This document shows, one piece after another, positions 24,341 through 32,687 of a stretch of 64,000 nucleotides of DNA. Position 1 is the stretch's first letter, and each line of letters opens with the position of its first letter. Below the pieces are notes generated by a model that saw only the letters and a list, made by a program, of their open reading frames with translations, ran no database searches and was not told the DNA's origin. The stretch comes from JAUQQI01 sp040289115 (lineage in GTDB: Bacteria; Chloroflexota; Dehalococcoidia; JAUQQI01), in assembly GCA_040289115.1 (NCBI GenBank), contig PSKS01000006.1, positions 19,286 through 83,285 of the forward strand. Direction: 5' to 3'. Position numbers and translations under genes: made by a program.

Positions 24341-25537
24341 ATGGATCTTTTCGAGAAATGCCGGCAGTTTAGCCGGGCCAGCACCATCCAGCTGGCCCAG
24401 GCCCAGCAGATGTATCCATACTTCATCCCCCTCCAGTCCCAGGCCGGCCCCGAGGTGGTTATCAACGGCCGCAAGATGCTCATGTTCGGCTCCAACAATT
24501 ACTTGGGCCTTACCCAGCACCCCGAGGTCGTGGAGGCCGCCATAAAGGCCGTCGAAAAATACGGCACCAGCTGCACCGGCTCCCGCCTCCTCAACGGCAC
24601 CCTAGACCTCCACGAAGAGCTCGAACAGGAGCTTGCTCGCTGGCTTGGAAAGGAAGCCGCCCTGGTGTTCACTACCGGTTTCCAGACCAACCTGGGGGCC
24701 ATTTCTGCCCTGGTGGGCCGTCGGGACGTGGCCCTCATCGACCGGGCCGACCACGCCTCCATCGTCGACGCCACCAGGCTCTCCTTCGGCCAGACGGCGC
24801 GTTTCAAGCATAACGACATGGCGGATCTGGAGCGGCTCCTGGAGCAGTATTCCCCGGACCATGGGGTCCTCATCGTAGTGGACGGCGTCTTCAGCATGGA
24901 AGGGGACCTGGCGGACCTTCCCCGCATCGTCGAGCTCAAAAGGCGCTATGGTGCCCGGCTCTTCCTGGACGACGCCCACGGCCTTGGTGTGCTCGGTCCC
25001 ACCGGCCGGGGCACCGCCGAGCACTTCGGCCTGCTCGATCAGGTGGACGTCATTATGGGGACGTTTTCCAAGTCCTTCGCCTCCACCGGCGGCTTTGTGG
25101 CCGGCCCGGCCGACGTCGTCTGGTACATCAAGCACACCGCCCGCTCCTTCCTTTTCAGCGCTAGCATTCCCCCGGCCTCGGCCGCGGCCGCCTTGGCGGC
25201 CCTGCGTATCATCCAGCGAGAACCGGAGCGGCTGAGGCGGCTCTGGCACAACGCCCGGGTCCTTAAAGAAGGCTTCGAGCGGCTGGGCCTCAGCACGGGC
25301 CGCAGTCAGAGCCCCATCGTCCCCATCATTCTCGGCGATGAGCTCAAGGTGGGCCGCTTCTGGAAGGGCCTTTTTGACCGGGGCGTCTACGTCAATGCGG
25401 CCGTGGCCCCGGCCGTCACCCCCGGCAGTGAGCTTATCCGAACCAGCTGCATCGCCACCCACACCGACGAACACTTGGAGCGGATGCTGGCGGCCGTGGC
25501 CGAGACCGCCCGGGAAGTGGGCCTGGTCCAGGACTAG
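24341..25537 (+). CDS. Alpha-oxoamine synthase, serine palmitoyltransferase-like
   Basis: The 398-residue PLP enzyme condenses an amino acid with an acyl thioester. PLP Lys lies in GTFSKSFASTGGF (near residue 243), with LFLDDAHGLGVLGPTGRG and IDRADHASIVDATRLS also typical. The N-terminus LAQAQQMYPYFIPLQSQ, then MLMFGSNNYLGLTQHPEVVE and GTSCTGSRLLNGTLDLHEEL, resembles bacterial serine palmitoyltransferases (for example Bacteroidetes SPT) more than BioF or threonine-pathway KBL. This subfamily call is from memory. ATG 24341 follows GGGAGGTACCG. The SDR gene starts 3 bases after its stop, and no tdh or bio gene is adjacent. Together these suggest long-chain-base synthesis. KBL remains the main alternative. 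Confidence 0.8.
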   Translation: MDLFEKCRQFSRASTIQLAQAQQMYPYFIPLQSQAGPEVVINGRKMLMFGSNNYLGLTQHPEVVEAAIKAVEKYGTSCTGSRLLNGTLDLHEELEQELARWLGKEAALVFTTGFQTNLGAISALVGRRDVALIDRADHASIVDATRLSFGQTARFKHNDMADLERLLEQYSPDHGVLIVVDGVFSMEGDLADLPRIVELKRRYGARLFLDDAHGLGVLGPTGRGTAEHFGLLDQVDVIMGTFSKSFASTGGFVAGPADVVWYIKHTARSFLFSASIPPASAAAALAALRIIQREPERLRRLWHNARVLKEGFERLGLSTGRSQSPIVPIILGDELKVGRFWKGLFDRGVYVNAAVAPAVTPGSELIRTSCIATHTDEHLERMLAAVAETAREVGLVQD

Positions 25538-25540
25538 GCC

Positions 25541-26524
25541 GTGAGTCCTTCAAAAGTCTGCGTCGTAACCGGCGCAACCGGCTTCATCGGGAGCCACCTG
25601 GTCGAGGCCCTGGTCAGCCGGGGCTGGCGGGTCCGATGCCCGGTCCGCAACCCCGACCGGGCCCGCTGGCTGGCGAGCCTGCCGGTGGAGCTGGTGCGGG
25701 CTGACCTCACCCGACCGGAGAGCCTCGACGGGGTCTTTGCTGGGGCGGAGGTGGTCTTTCACGTGGCCGGCCTTACCCGGGCCCTGCACCCGCAGGAGTT
25801 TTTCCAGATCAATGTCACCGGCACGGCCAACCTGCTGTCGGCCCTGGGCCGGGCCGGTCGCTCCTGCCGCAAGCTCATCTTTTTGTCAAGCCTGGCCGCC
25901 GCCGGCCCTTCCCGTCCCGGGACGGCCCGAACGGAGGCCGAGCCCCCAAACCCCGTAAGCGTTTACGGCAAGAGCAAGCGGCTGGCCGAGGAGCAGGTTA
26001 TACGGAACTCCCCGGTGGAGTGGGTGATCCTGCGCCCCCCCATCGTTTACGGCCCCCGGGACGGCGAGGGACTCCTCTATTTTCGGGTGGTGAAGCTTGG
26101 GGTCCGGCCGGTCCTCTGCACCGAGCGCCGTTTTAGCCTAATTTACGTGGGCGACCTGGTGCGGGGCATTGTGTCGGCGGCCGAGTCGCCCCGGGCCGCC
26201 GGGATTTACCACATCGCCGACCCCACCCCGTACTCCTTTCGCACCCTGGCCACGGCTATCGGGGAGGTGATGGGCCGGCCCGGCCCAACCCTTCCGGCCC
26301 CAGGCTGGGCCTTCCGCCTGGCCGGCGCGGCCGCCGACCTGGTGGCCCAGGTCCGGCACCGGCCCATGGTCTTCAGCTACGATAAGGCGGTGGAGATTAC
26401 GGCCGGCGACTGGGTCTGCGACTGCGGCCGGATTGAGGCGGAGCTGGGTTTTAAGACCGAGGTGAGCCTGCACCAGGGGCTTAAACTAACCTACGACTGG
26501 TACCGGTCGGTGGGTTGGTTCTGA
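25541..26524 (+). CDS. NAD-dependent epimerase/dehydratase-like SDR, candidate 3-ketosphinganine reductase
   Basis: The 327-residue extended SDR has the NAD-binding VTGATGFIGSHLVEAL motif at residues 9-24, VVFHVAGLTRALHP, and the catalytic YxxxK in SVYGKSKRLAEEQV. Its C-terminus (FSYDKAVEITAGDWVCDCGR, ELGFKTEVSLHQGLKLTYDW, then YRSVGWF) resembles the bacterial sphingolipid ketoreductase group exemplified by Caulobacter CerR. The GTG start lies 3 bases after the stop of the alpha-oxoamine synthase gene, so the two are certainly co-transcribed. The acyltransferase expected to complete a ceramide pathway is not in the window. A sugar epimerase remains possible. Confidence 0.78.
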   Translation: MSPSKVCVVTGATGFIGSHLVEALVSRGWRVRCPVRNPDRARWLASLPVELVRADLTRPESLDGVFAGAEVVFHVAGLTRALHPQEFFQINVTGTANLLSALGRAGRSCRKLIFLSSLAAAGPSRPGTARTEAEPPNPVSVYGKSKRLAEEQVIRNSPVEWVILRPPIVYGPRDGEGLLYFRVVKLGVRPVLCTERRFSLIYVGDLVRGIVSAAESPRAAGIYHIADPTPYSFRTLATAIGEVMGRPGPTLPAPGWAFRLAGAAADLVAQVRHRPMVFSYDKAVEITAGDWVCDCGRIEAELGFKTEVSLHQGLKLTYDWYRSVGWF

Positions 26525-26527
26525 CGG

Positions 26528-28063
26528 CTATTTTGGAGTCGGAACGTAGTGGCCCCGAGGCCGGTGCCCCAGCAAGTAGGCGGTAGAGGTTCGCAGACCG
26601 GCGACGCCCGTGAGAATGGGGATATAGAAGGGGAAGACCAGCCAAAAAAGAAACATATCTCGAAAGCCCCGCAGGCCTGGCCGCCCCGGCCCAACCCACT
26701 CCGGCTCCGCCAGCAACGACCAATAAACCACTAGCCCCAGGAAAGTAACCCCGGTGAGGGTAATGCCCACCACCCAGTTCATCGTCTCCACGCTGTAATA
26801 CGGGTAAAGGACTGAATCGATTAGCTTGGCCGCCGTAAACCCGATCCCTGGGATCAGGGTAAGCAGGTCCCGCTCCAGGCCCGACCAGAGCTTGGCCAGG
26901 AGGAGCGGAATATGGCCGATGCGGGCCGCCTCCACGAACTCGTCCAGGGGCCCTTCCCGCCAGCGGGCGCTCTGCTTAAAAAGGCTCTGGAAGGAGCGGA
27001 CGTAAGTACGGAGCCTGGCCAGGGTCGTCGAACGGTCCCCGATGGCCATCACCGGGTAGACCCAGACCGGGATGGGTATCCCCACTACCCGGAAGCGTTC
27101 CCCATACCTGGCCCGGAGCCTAAACTCCACCCCGCTGTCCTGGCTGTGGGAGTTGGTAGGCCAGAAGTCCACGGTGGCGTAAAGGCCCAGAGTTCCGGCC
27201 GCGCCGGTAAAGGCGATTTCCGGCCGCCGGATCCAGCCCACGGTGTGGGCAGAGGTGGCCAGAGCCGCTAGCCGGCTGTGGAGGGGAGCCTGCCAGTAGT
27301 CCAGGGTGAAGAGGACCACCGGCTGGTAAAGGTGAAATCGCCGTTCCGGGTCCTCCAGAAAAGTCACCACCAGGGCCGGCAGAAAGTTCGGGTGGAACCG
27401 GGTATCCGAATCCAGGTCCACGATGAGCACCCGCCAGGGATCTTCACCCCGGGCCAGGGCCTCCCGGTAAAGCGCCCGGCCCGCCCAGTGCATGGCCGAG
27501 CTGGGACCCGGTAAAACATCGGGCTCCTCGGGGTGGGCCAGCTCCCGGATGGGCAGCATACCCGCAAACTCCTCCCGGAGCCGGGCCACCAGGGGCGGGG
27601 TAATGGGGTCATTCTGCTCGGTGCAGTAAACAACTTCGACGTTAACCAGCCGCCCGGTCGCGTCCTTCGGCCAGTTGGAGTCGTAGATGGACTGGACACT
27701 GGCCCGGAGCATCCCGTAGTTGGATTCCCGGTAGGCCCGGATAAGAAAGATGACCTTGAGCCGGCGCCACTCGGGGTGGCCTTCAAGGCGGGAAAGCCAG
27801 TCTTCCCGACTGGAGCGGATTATCCATGGCCGGTTGATGAGGGCGCTCACCCCGTAATAAAAAACCTTGGCCACGAAGACGACGAAGCCGCAGGCTACCA
27901 CCGCAAGGCCGACGGTGGGATGGATAAAGGAAAGCCAGACCGGGGCCGTGAGGATAAGCCAGGCCATAAGGCCCGGGTAAGCCTCATAGAAGCGCTGACA
28001 TAGCCTTTCGGTGGCCGGCAGGCCGATGGCCCGGAAGAGGGCAGTCAAGTTCAACCCTACCAT
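26528..28063 (-). CDS. Membrane glycosyltransferase, family 2-like
   Basis: The 511-residue protein has an N-terminal membrane pair (near residues 35-75), a GT-A catalytic domain and at least two C-terminal membrane segments (near 415-440 and 460-490). The catalytic signature is RVLIVDLDSDTRFHPNF, with a DxD-type acidic motif near residue 220. A second acidic site, NSHSQDSGVEFRLRARYG, lies near 320. Family 2 processive and non-processive transferases share this layout. It meets the SDR gene tail to tail with 3 bases between. A role in decorating the same lipid is a guess. An extended -10 promoter (TGATATAAT, 28085-28093) and AGGAGCG precede ATG 28063. Confidence 0.7.
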   Translation of the reverse strand: MVGLNLTALFRAIGLPATERLCQRFYEAYPGLMAWLILTAPVWLSFIHPTVGLAVVACGFVVFVAKVFYYGVSALINRPWIIRSSREDWLSRLEGHPEWRRLKVIFLIRAYRESNYGMLRASVQSIYDSNWPKDATGRLVNVEVVYCTEQNDPITPPLVARLREEFAGMLPIRELAHPEEPDVLPGPSSAMHWAGRALYREALARGEDPWRVLIVDLDSDTRFHPNFLPALVVTFLEDPERRFHLYQPVVLFTLDYWQAPLHSRLAALATSAHTVGWIRRPEIAFTGAAGTLGLYATVDFWPTNSHSQDSGVEFRLRARYGERFRVVGIPIPVWVYPVMAIGDRSTTLARLRTYVRSFQSLFKQSARWREGPLDEFVEAARIGHIPLLLAKLWSGLERDLLTLIPGIGFTAAKLIDSVLYPYYSVETMNWVVGITLTGVTFLGLVVYWSLLAEPEWVGPGRPGLRGFRDMFLFWLVFPFYIPILTGVAGLRTSTAYLLGHRPRGHYVPTPK

Positions 28064-28084
28064 CGGCGCTCCTTGATCCGCTTA

Positions 28085-28093
28085 ATTATATCA
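28085..28093 (-). promoter_or_regulatory. Extended -10 promoter of the glycosyltransferase gene
   Basis: On the minus strand TGA TATAAT forms an extended -10 element about 20 bases before ATG 28063. No clear -35 is needed for this promoter type. It suggests separate expression from the glycerate kinase upstream. Confidence 0.5.
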
Positions 28094-28105
28094 ACTTGCG
28101 GACGC

Positions 28106-29281
28106 CTAAGCCGTCCGGCCACCGGCCAGCCCAAGGCCCAGGGCTAGCAGGCGGCAGGTCCGCTCGGTGGCGTCCTTTAAAAACTCGAAGGCCCGGGCCA
28201 TCGCCTCGGTCTCGCCCACAGGTCCTGGCACGATGGGAACGACCGCCCCCACTCCCAGACGGTAGAGCTCTCCGTAGCCCGGCCCGAGCCGCCCCGTAAA
28301 GACCACTAGCGGCCGGCCGTGGGCCCGGGCCCGTTCGGCTAGTCGGGCCGGGGTCTTCCCGAACACGGTCGACCGGTCCACAGCCCCCTCCCCAGTGAAA
28401 ACCAGGTCGGCCGCGGCCAGGCGGGCGTCGATCCCGACGGCTTCGAACACCACCTCCGCCCCCGGCCGGATGCGGACGTTGGGCAGAAGGAGGAGGCCAG
28501 CCCCCAGGCCCCCCGCCGCTCCGGCCCCGGGCACTTGGGCCACGTCCCTACCCAGGTCCCGGCGGACGACCTTTGCAAAGTGGGCCAGGGCCTCATCCAG
28601 CAGGCCAACCATCTCAGGCGTCGCCCCCTTTTGGGGTCCGTAGACGGCAGCCGCCCCTTCCGGCCCGCAGAGGGGGTTGGTTACGTCCGACGCCACGGTG
28701 ATCTCAGCTTCCCCCAGGCGAGGGTCGAGGCCGGCGGGGTCAATGCGGTCCAGGCTTAGAAGTCCCTGACCCCCGGGCGGAATGGGTCGGCCGTCCCGGT
28801 CCAGGAGGGCCATGCCCAGGGCCTGGAGCATTCCGGCGCCCCCGTCATTCGTTGCACTCCCCCCGATGCCCACGATGAGCCGCCGGAACCCGGCATCGAG
28901 GGCCGCCCGGATAAGCAGGCCGGTACCGTAGGTGGTAGTCACCAGCGGGTTTCGCTCCTCGGGCCGGAGGCGAGCCAGGCCCGAAGTCTGGGCCATCTCC
29001 ACCACGGCCGTCTGGCCGTCACCTAGCACCCCGATCTCGGCCTCGATGGGTCGGCCCAGGGGGTCGATGGTCTTTACCCGAAGCTTCCGGCCGCCCGTGG
29101 CCAGAACCAGAGCGTCCACGGTCCCATCACCCCCATCGGCCACAGGCGCCAGGTCTACCTCGGCTTCGGGCCAGACGGCACGAACCCCTTCAGCGATGGC
29201 CCGGGCCGCCGCCAGGGGGGCCAGGGAACCTTTGAAGCCCTGGGGCGCCGCCAGCACCCTAATCGGACGCGACCCGACCAC
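28106..29281 (-). CDS. Glycerate kinase (GlxK/GarK family)
   Basis: The 391-residue enzyme phosphorylates glycerate using ATP. The start VLAAPQGFKGSLAPLAAARA, then DLAPVADGGDGTVDALVLAT (near residue 50), VGIGGSATNDGGAGMLQALG (near 140) and FTGEGAVDRSTVFGKTPA (near 290) are the family blocks. Most relatives of this fold make 2-phosphoglycerate. It overlaps the 3' end of cinA by 23 bases, indicating a polycistronic unit. No glyoxylate-pathway genes are beside it. Confidence 0.93.
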   Translation of the reverse strand: MVGSRPIRVLAAPQGFKGSLAPLAAARAIAEGVRAVWPEAEVDLAPVADGGDGTVDALVLATGGRKLRVKTIDPLGRPIEAEIGVLGDGQTAVVEMAQTSGLARLRPEERNPLVTTTYGTGLLIRAALDAGFRRLIVGIGGSATNDGGAGMLQALGMALLDRDGRPIPPGGQGLLSLDRIDPAGLDPRLGEAEITVASDVTNPLCGPEGAAAVYGPQKGATPEMVGLLDEALAHFAKVVRRDLGRDVAQVPGAGAAGGLGAGLLLLPNVRIRPGAEVVFEAVGIDARLAAADLVFTGEGAVDRSTVFGKTPARLAERARAHGRPLVVFTGRLGPGYGELYRLGVGAVVPIVPGPVGETEAMARAFEFLKDATERTCRLLALGLGLAGGRTA

Positions 29282-30491
29282 GGAGGCCCCGCCAGAGGAG
29301 GTGGAAGGCGGTCAGAACGGCCCGGCGTCGGACTTCGGGCCGGCTCATCGGAACCACGAGCCGCTGATAAACGGCCTGCCCTGCTAAGTCGAGGCCCACA
29401 AAGGCGGCGCCGGGCGGCTCGCCCCATCCGCCCAGAGTCTCGTCGCCCACCGTGGCCAAGCCCACCTCCGCCCCGAACTGCTCCCGGGCAGCCGCCGCTA
29501 GCTTCAGGGCCAGGTTTCCGGGGCCGGCTTTCTGAAAAGCCTCGGGGTTAAAGCCAAGACGCGCCAGTTCCGCCGGGCCCGTCAGCACAAGGGCCCCGGC
29601 CAGCACGCCCCGGGCCTCCGGCGGCTCGGAAAGGGCGGCGGCCAGCAGGCCCCCGGTGAGTAGTTCGATGAGCCCCAGCCGCCAGCCCAGCGCCCGGAGG
29701 AGGCCCAGGATGGTCCCCTCCAGCGTATCATCGTCGGTGCCGTAGATGTCCGGTCCCAGCAGGGCCCGGATCTGGGCCTCCACCGGCTTAATCAGGGTCC
29801 AGGCGGCCTCGGGAGTACCGGCCTTGGCCGTGATGCGGATGTGGATGCCATCGGGCTTGGCGTAGGTCGCCACGGTGGGATTGGATGACCTTACCAGGGG
29901 CCGAATGACATCTTCAACCGCCGACTCCCCCCGTCCGACCACCTTAAGGGTTCGGGAGAGGATGGCGGCCGCCCCGGTAAGGCTCCGGAGCCGGGGCTTG
30001 ACCTCATGCTCCCACATCCGGGTAAGCTCCCGGGGAACCCCCGGCATGGCGACGATGATGCGGCCGTCCTTCTCCACCCACCAACCCGGGGCGGTCCCAA
30101 TGGGGTTGGGGATCGGCCGAGCCGATGGGATAAGCATCGCTTGGGTCAGGTTGCGGGGCGGCATCTCCAGACCCCGGGCCGCCCAAAAGGCCCGCTGGGC
30201 GGCCTCAAGCTCCGGGTCGATATAGAGGCTTTCACCCAGCACCCGGGCGATGGCATCCCGGGTCAGGTCGTCCTCCGTCGGCCCCAGCCCCCCACTGAGG
30301 ATTACCAGGTCCGACCGGCCCAGGGCTCTGGAAATCGCCTCGCTGAGCCGGTCCAGGTTGTCCCCAACCTGGCTGACCCAGTAAAGGTCGATGCCCAGCT
30401 CGGCCAGCTCCCGGGCCAGGTACGCCGAGTTGGTATCCACAATCTGCCCCAGGAGGAGCTCGGTTCCAACGGCGATGATCTCAGCCTTCAC
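29259..30491 (-). CDS. cinA: CinA-like protein with degenerate amidase domain
   Basis: The 410-residue protein has a normal N-terminal COG1058/MoCF-binding domain: EIIAVGTELLLGQIVDTNSA at residues 4-23 and LVILSGGLGPTEDDLTRDA near 65. This domain cleaves ADP-ribose and related compounds in characterised members. The C-terminal NMN-deamidase domain is damaged. The usual ATAESCTGG reads GLIELLTGG (near residue 270), replacing the catalytic Ser with Leu, and the TGIAGPGGG motif near the end is not recognisable. I infer loss of NMN deamidase activity. It overlaps both neighbours (nudix stop, glycerate kinase). Confidence 0.85.
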   Translation of the reverse strand: MKAEIIAVGTELLLGQIVDTNSAYLARELAELGIDLYWVSQVGDNLDRLSEAISRALGRSDLVILSGGLGPTEDDLTRDAIARVLGESLYIDPELEAAQRAFWAARGLEMPPRNLTQAMLIPSARPIPNPIGTAPGWWVEKDGRIIVAMPGVPRELTRMWEHEVKPRLRSLTGAAAILSRTLKVVGRGESAVEDVIRPLVRSSNPTVATYAKPDGIHIRITAKAGTPEAAWTLIKPVEAQIRALLGPDIYGTDDDTLEGTILGLLRALGWRLGLIELLTGGLLAAALSEPPEARGVLAGALVLTGPAELARLGFNPEAFQKAGPGNLALKLAAAAREQFGAEVGLATVGDETLGGWGEPPGAAFVGLDLAGQAVYQRLVVPMSRPEVRRRAVLTAFHLLWRGLRGRVASD

Positions 30492-30991
30492 CCGAAATTC
30501 CTCTGCCTGAGCCAGCTCCGCCAGGCCCGCCGGTGGCTTTCGAAAACCAGCATTTCCGGCGAAAGCTGCTCAGGGCGGACGAGCCGGACCGCCTCGGCGT
30601 CGTCGCCGGGTCTCGGCTGGCCGCCCCTTGCCTGAGCCCGGAAGAAGATTACAACCCCACTCCGGTCGGCGTCAACGAAGGAGCAAACGTCCACAACCGG
30701 CCCCAGCTCCACCTCAAGGCCTGTCTCCTCCCAGGCCTCTCGCCGGGCCGCATCCTGGACGGTCTCGTCCGCGTCCACGTAGCCGGCCGGGAAGGCCCAA
30801 CCGCCCTGCCCGGGCTCATACTTGCGCCGGACCAGCACGACCCTATCACCCAGCTCGATAATGCAGGCCGCTACTGGGACCGGGTTTAGATAGTGCACCC
30901 GCCCACAGGCCGGGCAAACCGGGCGCAGTTTCCCCTCAACCAAGGCCTCAGTTAGGGGCGCCCCACACTGGGAGCAAAAGCGCGGAGTCAT
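30488..30991 (-). CDS. Nudix hydrolase with N-terminal zinc ribbon
   Basis: The 167-residue protein starts MTPRFCSQCGAPL and has VCPACGRVHYLNP, a four-cysteine ribbon, then a Nudix domain. The Nudix box GYVDADETVQDAARREAWEE (residues 70-89) continues TGLEVEL and fits GX5EX7REUXEEXGU. Similar proteins act on NADH, ADP-ribose or other nucleotide diphosphates. ATG 30991 is preferred to an in-frame TTG at 31006. It overlaps cinA by 4 bases, and the pairing with an ADP-ribose-type CinA domain suggests a role in pyridine nucleotide clean-up (inference). Confidence 0.85.
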   Translation of the reverse strand: MTPRFCSQCGAPLTEALVEGKLRPVCPACGRVHYLNPVPVAACIIELGDRVVLVRRKYEPGQGGWAFPAGYVDADETVQDAARREAWEETGLEVELGPVVDVCSFVDADRSGVVIFFRAQARGGQPRPGDDAEAVRLVRPEQLSPEMLVFESHRRAWRSWLRQRNFG

Positions 30992-31061
30992 CGGAGAAGT
31001 GAACAAAAGGGCGCACTGCGCTTACAGCACGCCCGCAAGGTCGGTGCCGACGGGTTGAGGG

Positions 31062-31418
31062 CTAGCGGCAGCGTCCGGAGTGGACCTTGCCCTGCTCGGT
31101 GGAGAATGAGTGGCCGCAGGCGCAGGTGGAGACGGCGTTCGGGTTGTTGATGGTGAAGCCCGAGCCCATCAGGCCGTCAATGTAGTCAATTTCAGCCCCC
31201 TTAAGGTACTGGGCACTTAAGGGGTCGATGACCACCTTGAGGCCGTCGGCCTCAACGACGTAATCATCCTCCTCGATGGTGTCGTCAAAGACCATGCCAT
31301 AGGAGAACCCGGCGCAGCCCCCGCCGGTGATGAAGATCCGCAAGGCATAATCCTGCTTTGCCTCCTTCTCCAGGAGGCTCCTGACCTTGTTAATGGCATC
31401 TGGCGTCAGAGTGACCAT
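31062..31418 (-). CDS. A-type iron-sulfur carrier (IscA/ErpA/HesB family)
   Basis: The 118-residue protein carries Fe-S clusters to client enzymes. The three conserved cysteines are present: one in ITGGGCAGFSYGM (near residue 35) and CxC in VSTCACGHSFS near the end. ATG 31418 has GAGGAGG upstream; six further in-frame residues to 31436 are unlikely. It lies 40 bases after the cysteine desulfurase gene, and a TATAAT-like box in that gap might give it extra transcription. The two form a minimal Fe-S assembly pair. No IscU or IscR gene is present. Confidence 0.93.
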   Translation of the reverse strand: MVTLTPDAINKVRSLLEKEAKQDYALRIFITGGGCAGFSYGMVFDDTIEEDDYVVEADGLKVVIDPLSAQYLKGAEIDYIDGLMGSGFTINNPNAVSTCACGHSFSTEQGKVHSGRCR

Positions 31419-31457
31419 GTTAGGACCCCTCCTCAAGCCTAGGCGCTGTTAGCATTA

Positions 31458-32639
31458 TTATAGCACACTTCCGGCCGCTAGGGCACCGGCCGCCCGGAGG
31501 CGGCCCACCAGGTCCGGCAAAACCTGCAGCACGTAGTCAACATCCGCATCGGAGTTGGCCGGCCCCAGGGTCAGCCGCAGAGTGCCCCGGGTCCAGGTCG
31601 GCCCGAGCCCCATGGCTACGAGCACATGGGAGGGCTCGGCCGAACCGGTAGTGCAGGCGCTCCCGCTGGAGGCGCAGATTCCGGCCAGGTCAAGCCCGGC
31701 CAGCAGCGCCTCGGAATCGACCCCCTCGAAGGAGAAGTGGGCGTTGTTAGCCAGCCGCTCCGTCGGGTGACCATTGAGCCTGGAACCCGGCACCCCGGCG
31801 AGCACCCCCTCGATTAAGCGGTCCCGGAGGCGGCGGCAGTGAGCCGCGTGGGCCGGCCGGTTCGCCTCGGCCAGCTCCAGAGCCACCGCCATCCCCACAA
31901 TGCCGGCCACGTTTTCGGTCCCGGCCCGGCGGTTGCGCTCCTGGTTGCCGCCCACGATCAGGGGGCTGAAGGGGGTCCCCCGGCGGATGTAAAGCAACCC
32001 CACCCCCTTGGGACCGAAGAACTTGTGGGCCGAAAGGGACAACATGTCCACCCCGAGGCGGCCCACGTCCAGCTCCAGGAGGCCGGCGGCCTGGACGGCA
32101 TCGGTGTGGACCACCACCGTCGGATTTACCCGCTTCACCGCCCGGGCTACCTCTGCCACCGGCTGGATGGTTCCCACCTCGTTGTTAGCGTACATTACCG
32201 AGACCAGGATAGTCCGGTCGGTCACGGCCCGGGCCACGTCATCGGGGTCGACCCGGCCGTGGCTATCCACCGGCACGTAGGTTACCTGGAAGCCCTCCCG
32301 CTCCAACTCCTGGCAAGCGTGGAGGACAGCGTGATGTTCGACGGCCGAGGTAATGATGTGGTTGCCGCATGGCCGGCAGGCCCGGGCCACGCCCCGGATC
32401 GCGGTATTATCGGACTCACTGCCGCCGCTGGTGAAAACCACCTCCGAGGGGCGGCAGCCCAGAACGGCGGCGATCCGGGCGCGGGCGTCCTCCAGGGCAC
32501 GCTGAGCCTCCTGGGCCAGGGCGTGAACCCCGGAGGGGTTCCCGTACTTCTCGGTAAAGTACGGCAGCATCGCCTCCAAAACCCGCGGGTGCACGGGGGT
32601 AGTGGCGGCGTGGTCCAGGTAGATATGGCGGCTTTTCAT
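31458..32639 (-). CDS. Cysteine desulfurase (NifS/IscS family)
   Basis: This PLP enzyme removes sulfur from cysteine to feed Fe-S cluster or thio-nucleoside synthesis. Its 393 residues show YLDHAATTPVHPRVLEAM at the start, the PLP-binding Lys in SLSAHKFFGPKGVG (near residue 205), and the catalytic Cys in ASSGSACTTGSAEPSHVL (near 328). The long catalytic loop fits group I (IscS/NifS) rather than SufS. ATG 32639 lies behind a good promoter at 32658-32687 and heads the unit with the A-type carrier. Confidence 0.95.
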   Translation of the reverse strand: MKSRHIYLDHAATTPVHPRVLEAMLPYFTEKYGNPSGVHALAQEAQRALEDARARIAAVLGCRPSEVVFTSGGSESDNTAIRGVARACRPCGNHIITSAVEHHAVLHACQELEREGFQVTYVPVDSHGRVDPDDVARAVTDRTILVSVMYANNEVGTIQPVAEVARAVKRVNPTVVVHTDAVQAAGLLELDVGRLGVDMLSLSAHKFFGPKGVGLLYIRRGTPFSPLIVGGNQERNRRAGTENVAGIVGMAVALELAEANRPAHAAHCRRLRDRLIEGVLAGVPGSRLNGHPTERLANNAHFSFEGVDSEALLAGLDLAGICASSGSACTTGSAEPSHVLVAMGLGPTWTRGTLRLTLGPANSDADVDYVLQVLPDLVGRLRAAGALAAGSVL

Positions 32640-32657
32640 CCGGGCTCACCAATTCCC

Positions 32658-32687
32658 AGTATATGGCCGGGAACTGGCGGCGGTCAA
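32658..32687 (-). promoter_or_regulatory. Promoter for the cysteine desulfurase unit
   Basis: -35 TTGACC (32682-32687) and -10 TATACT (32658-32663) on the minus strand, 18-base spacer, about 20 bases before ATG 32639. Confidence 0.7.

Noticed and set aside
24341..25537. Naming the alpha-oxoamine synthase kbl or bioF
   Set aside because: The neighbours and the N-terminal wording do not support threonine or biotin pathways, so no symbol was assigned.
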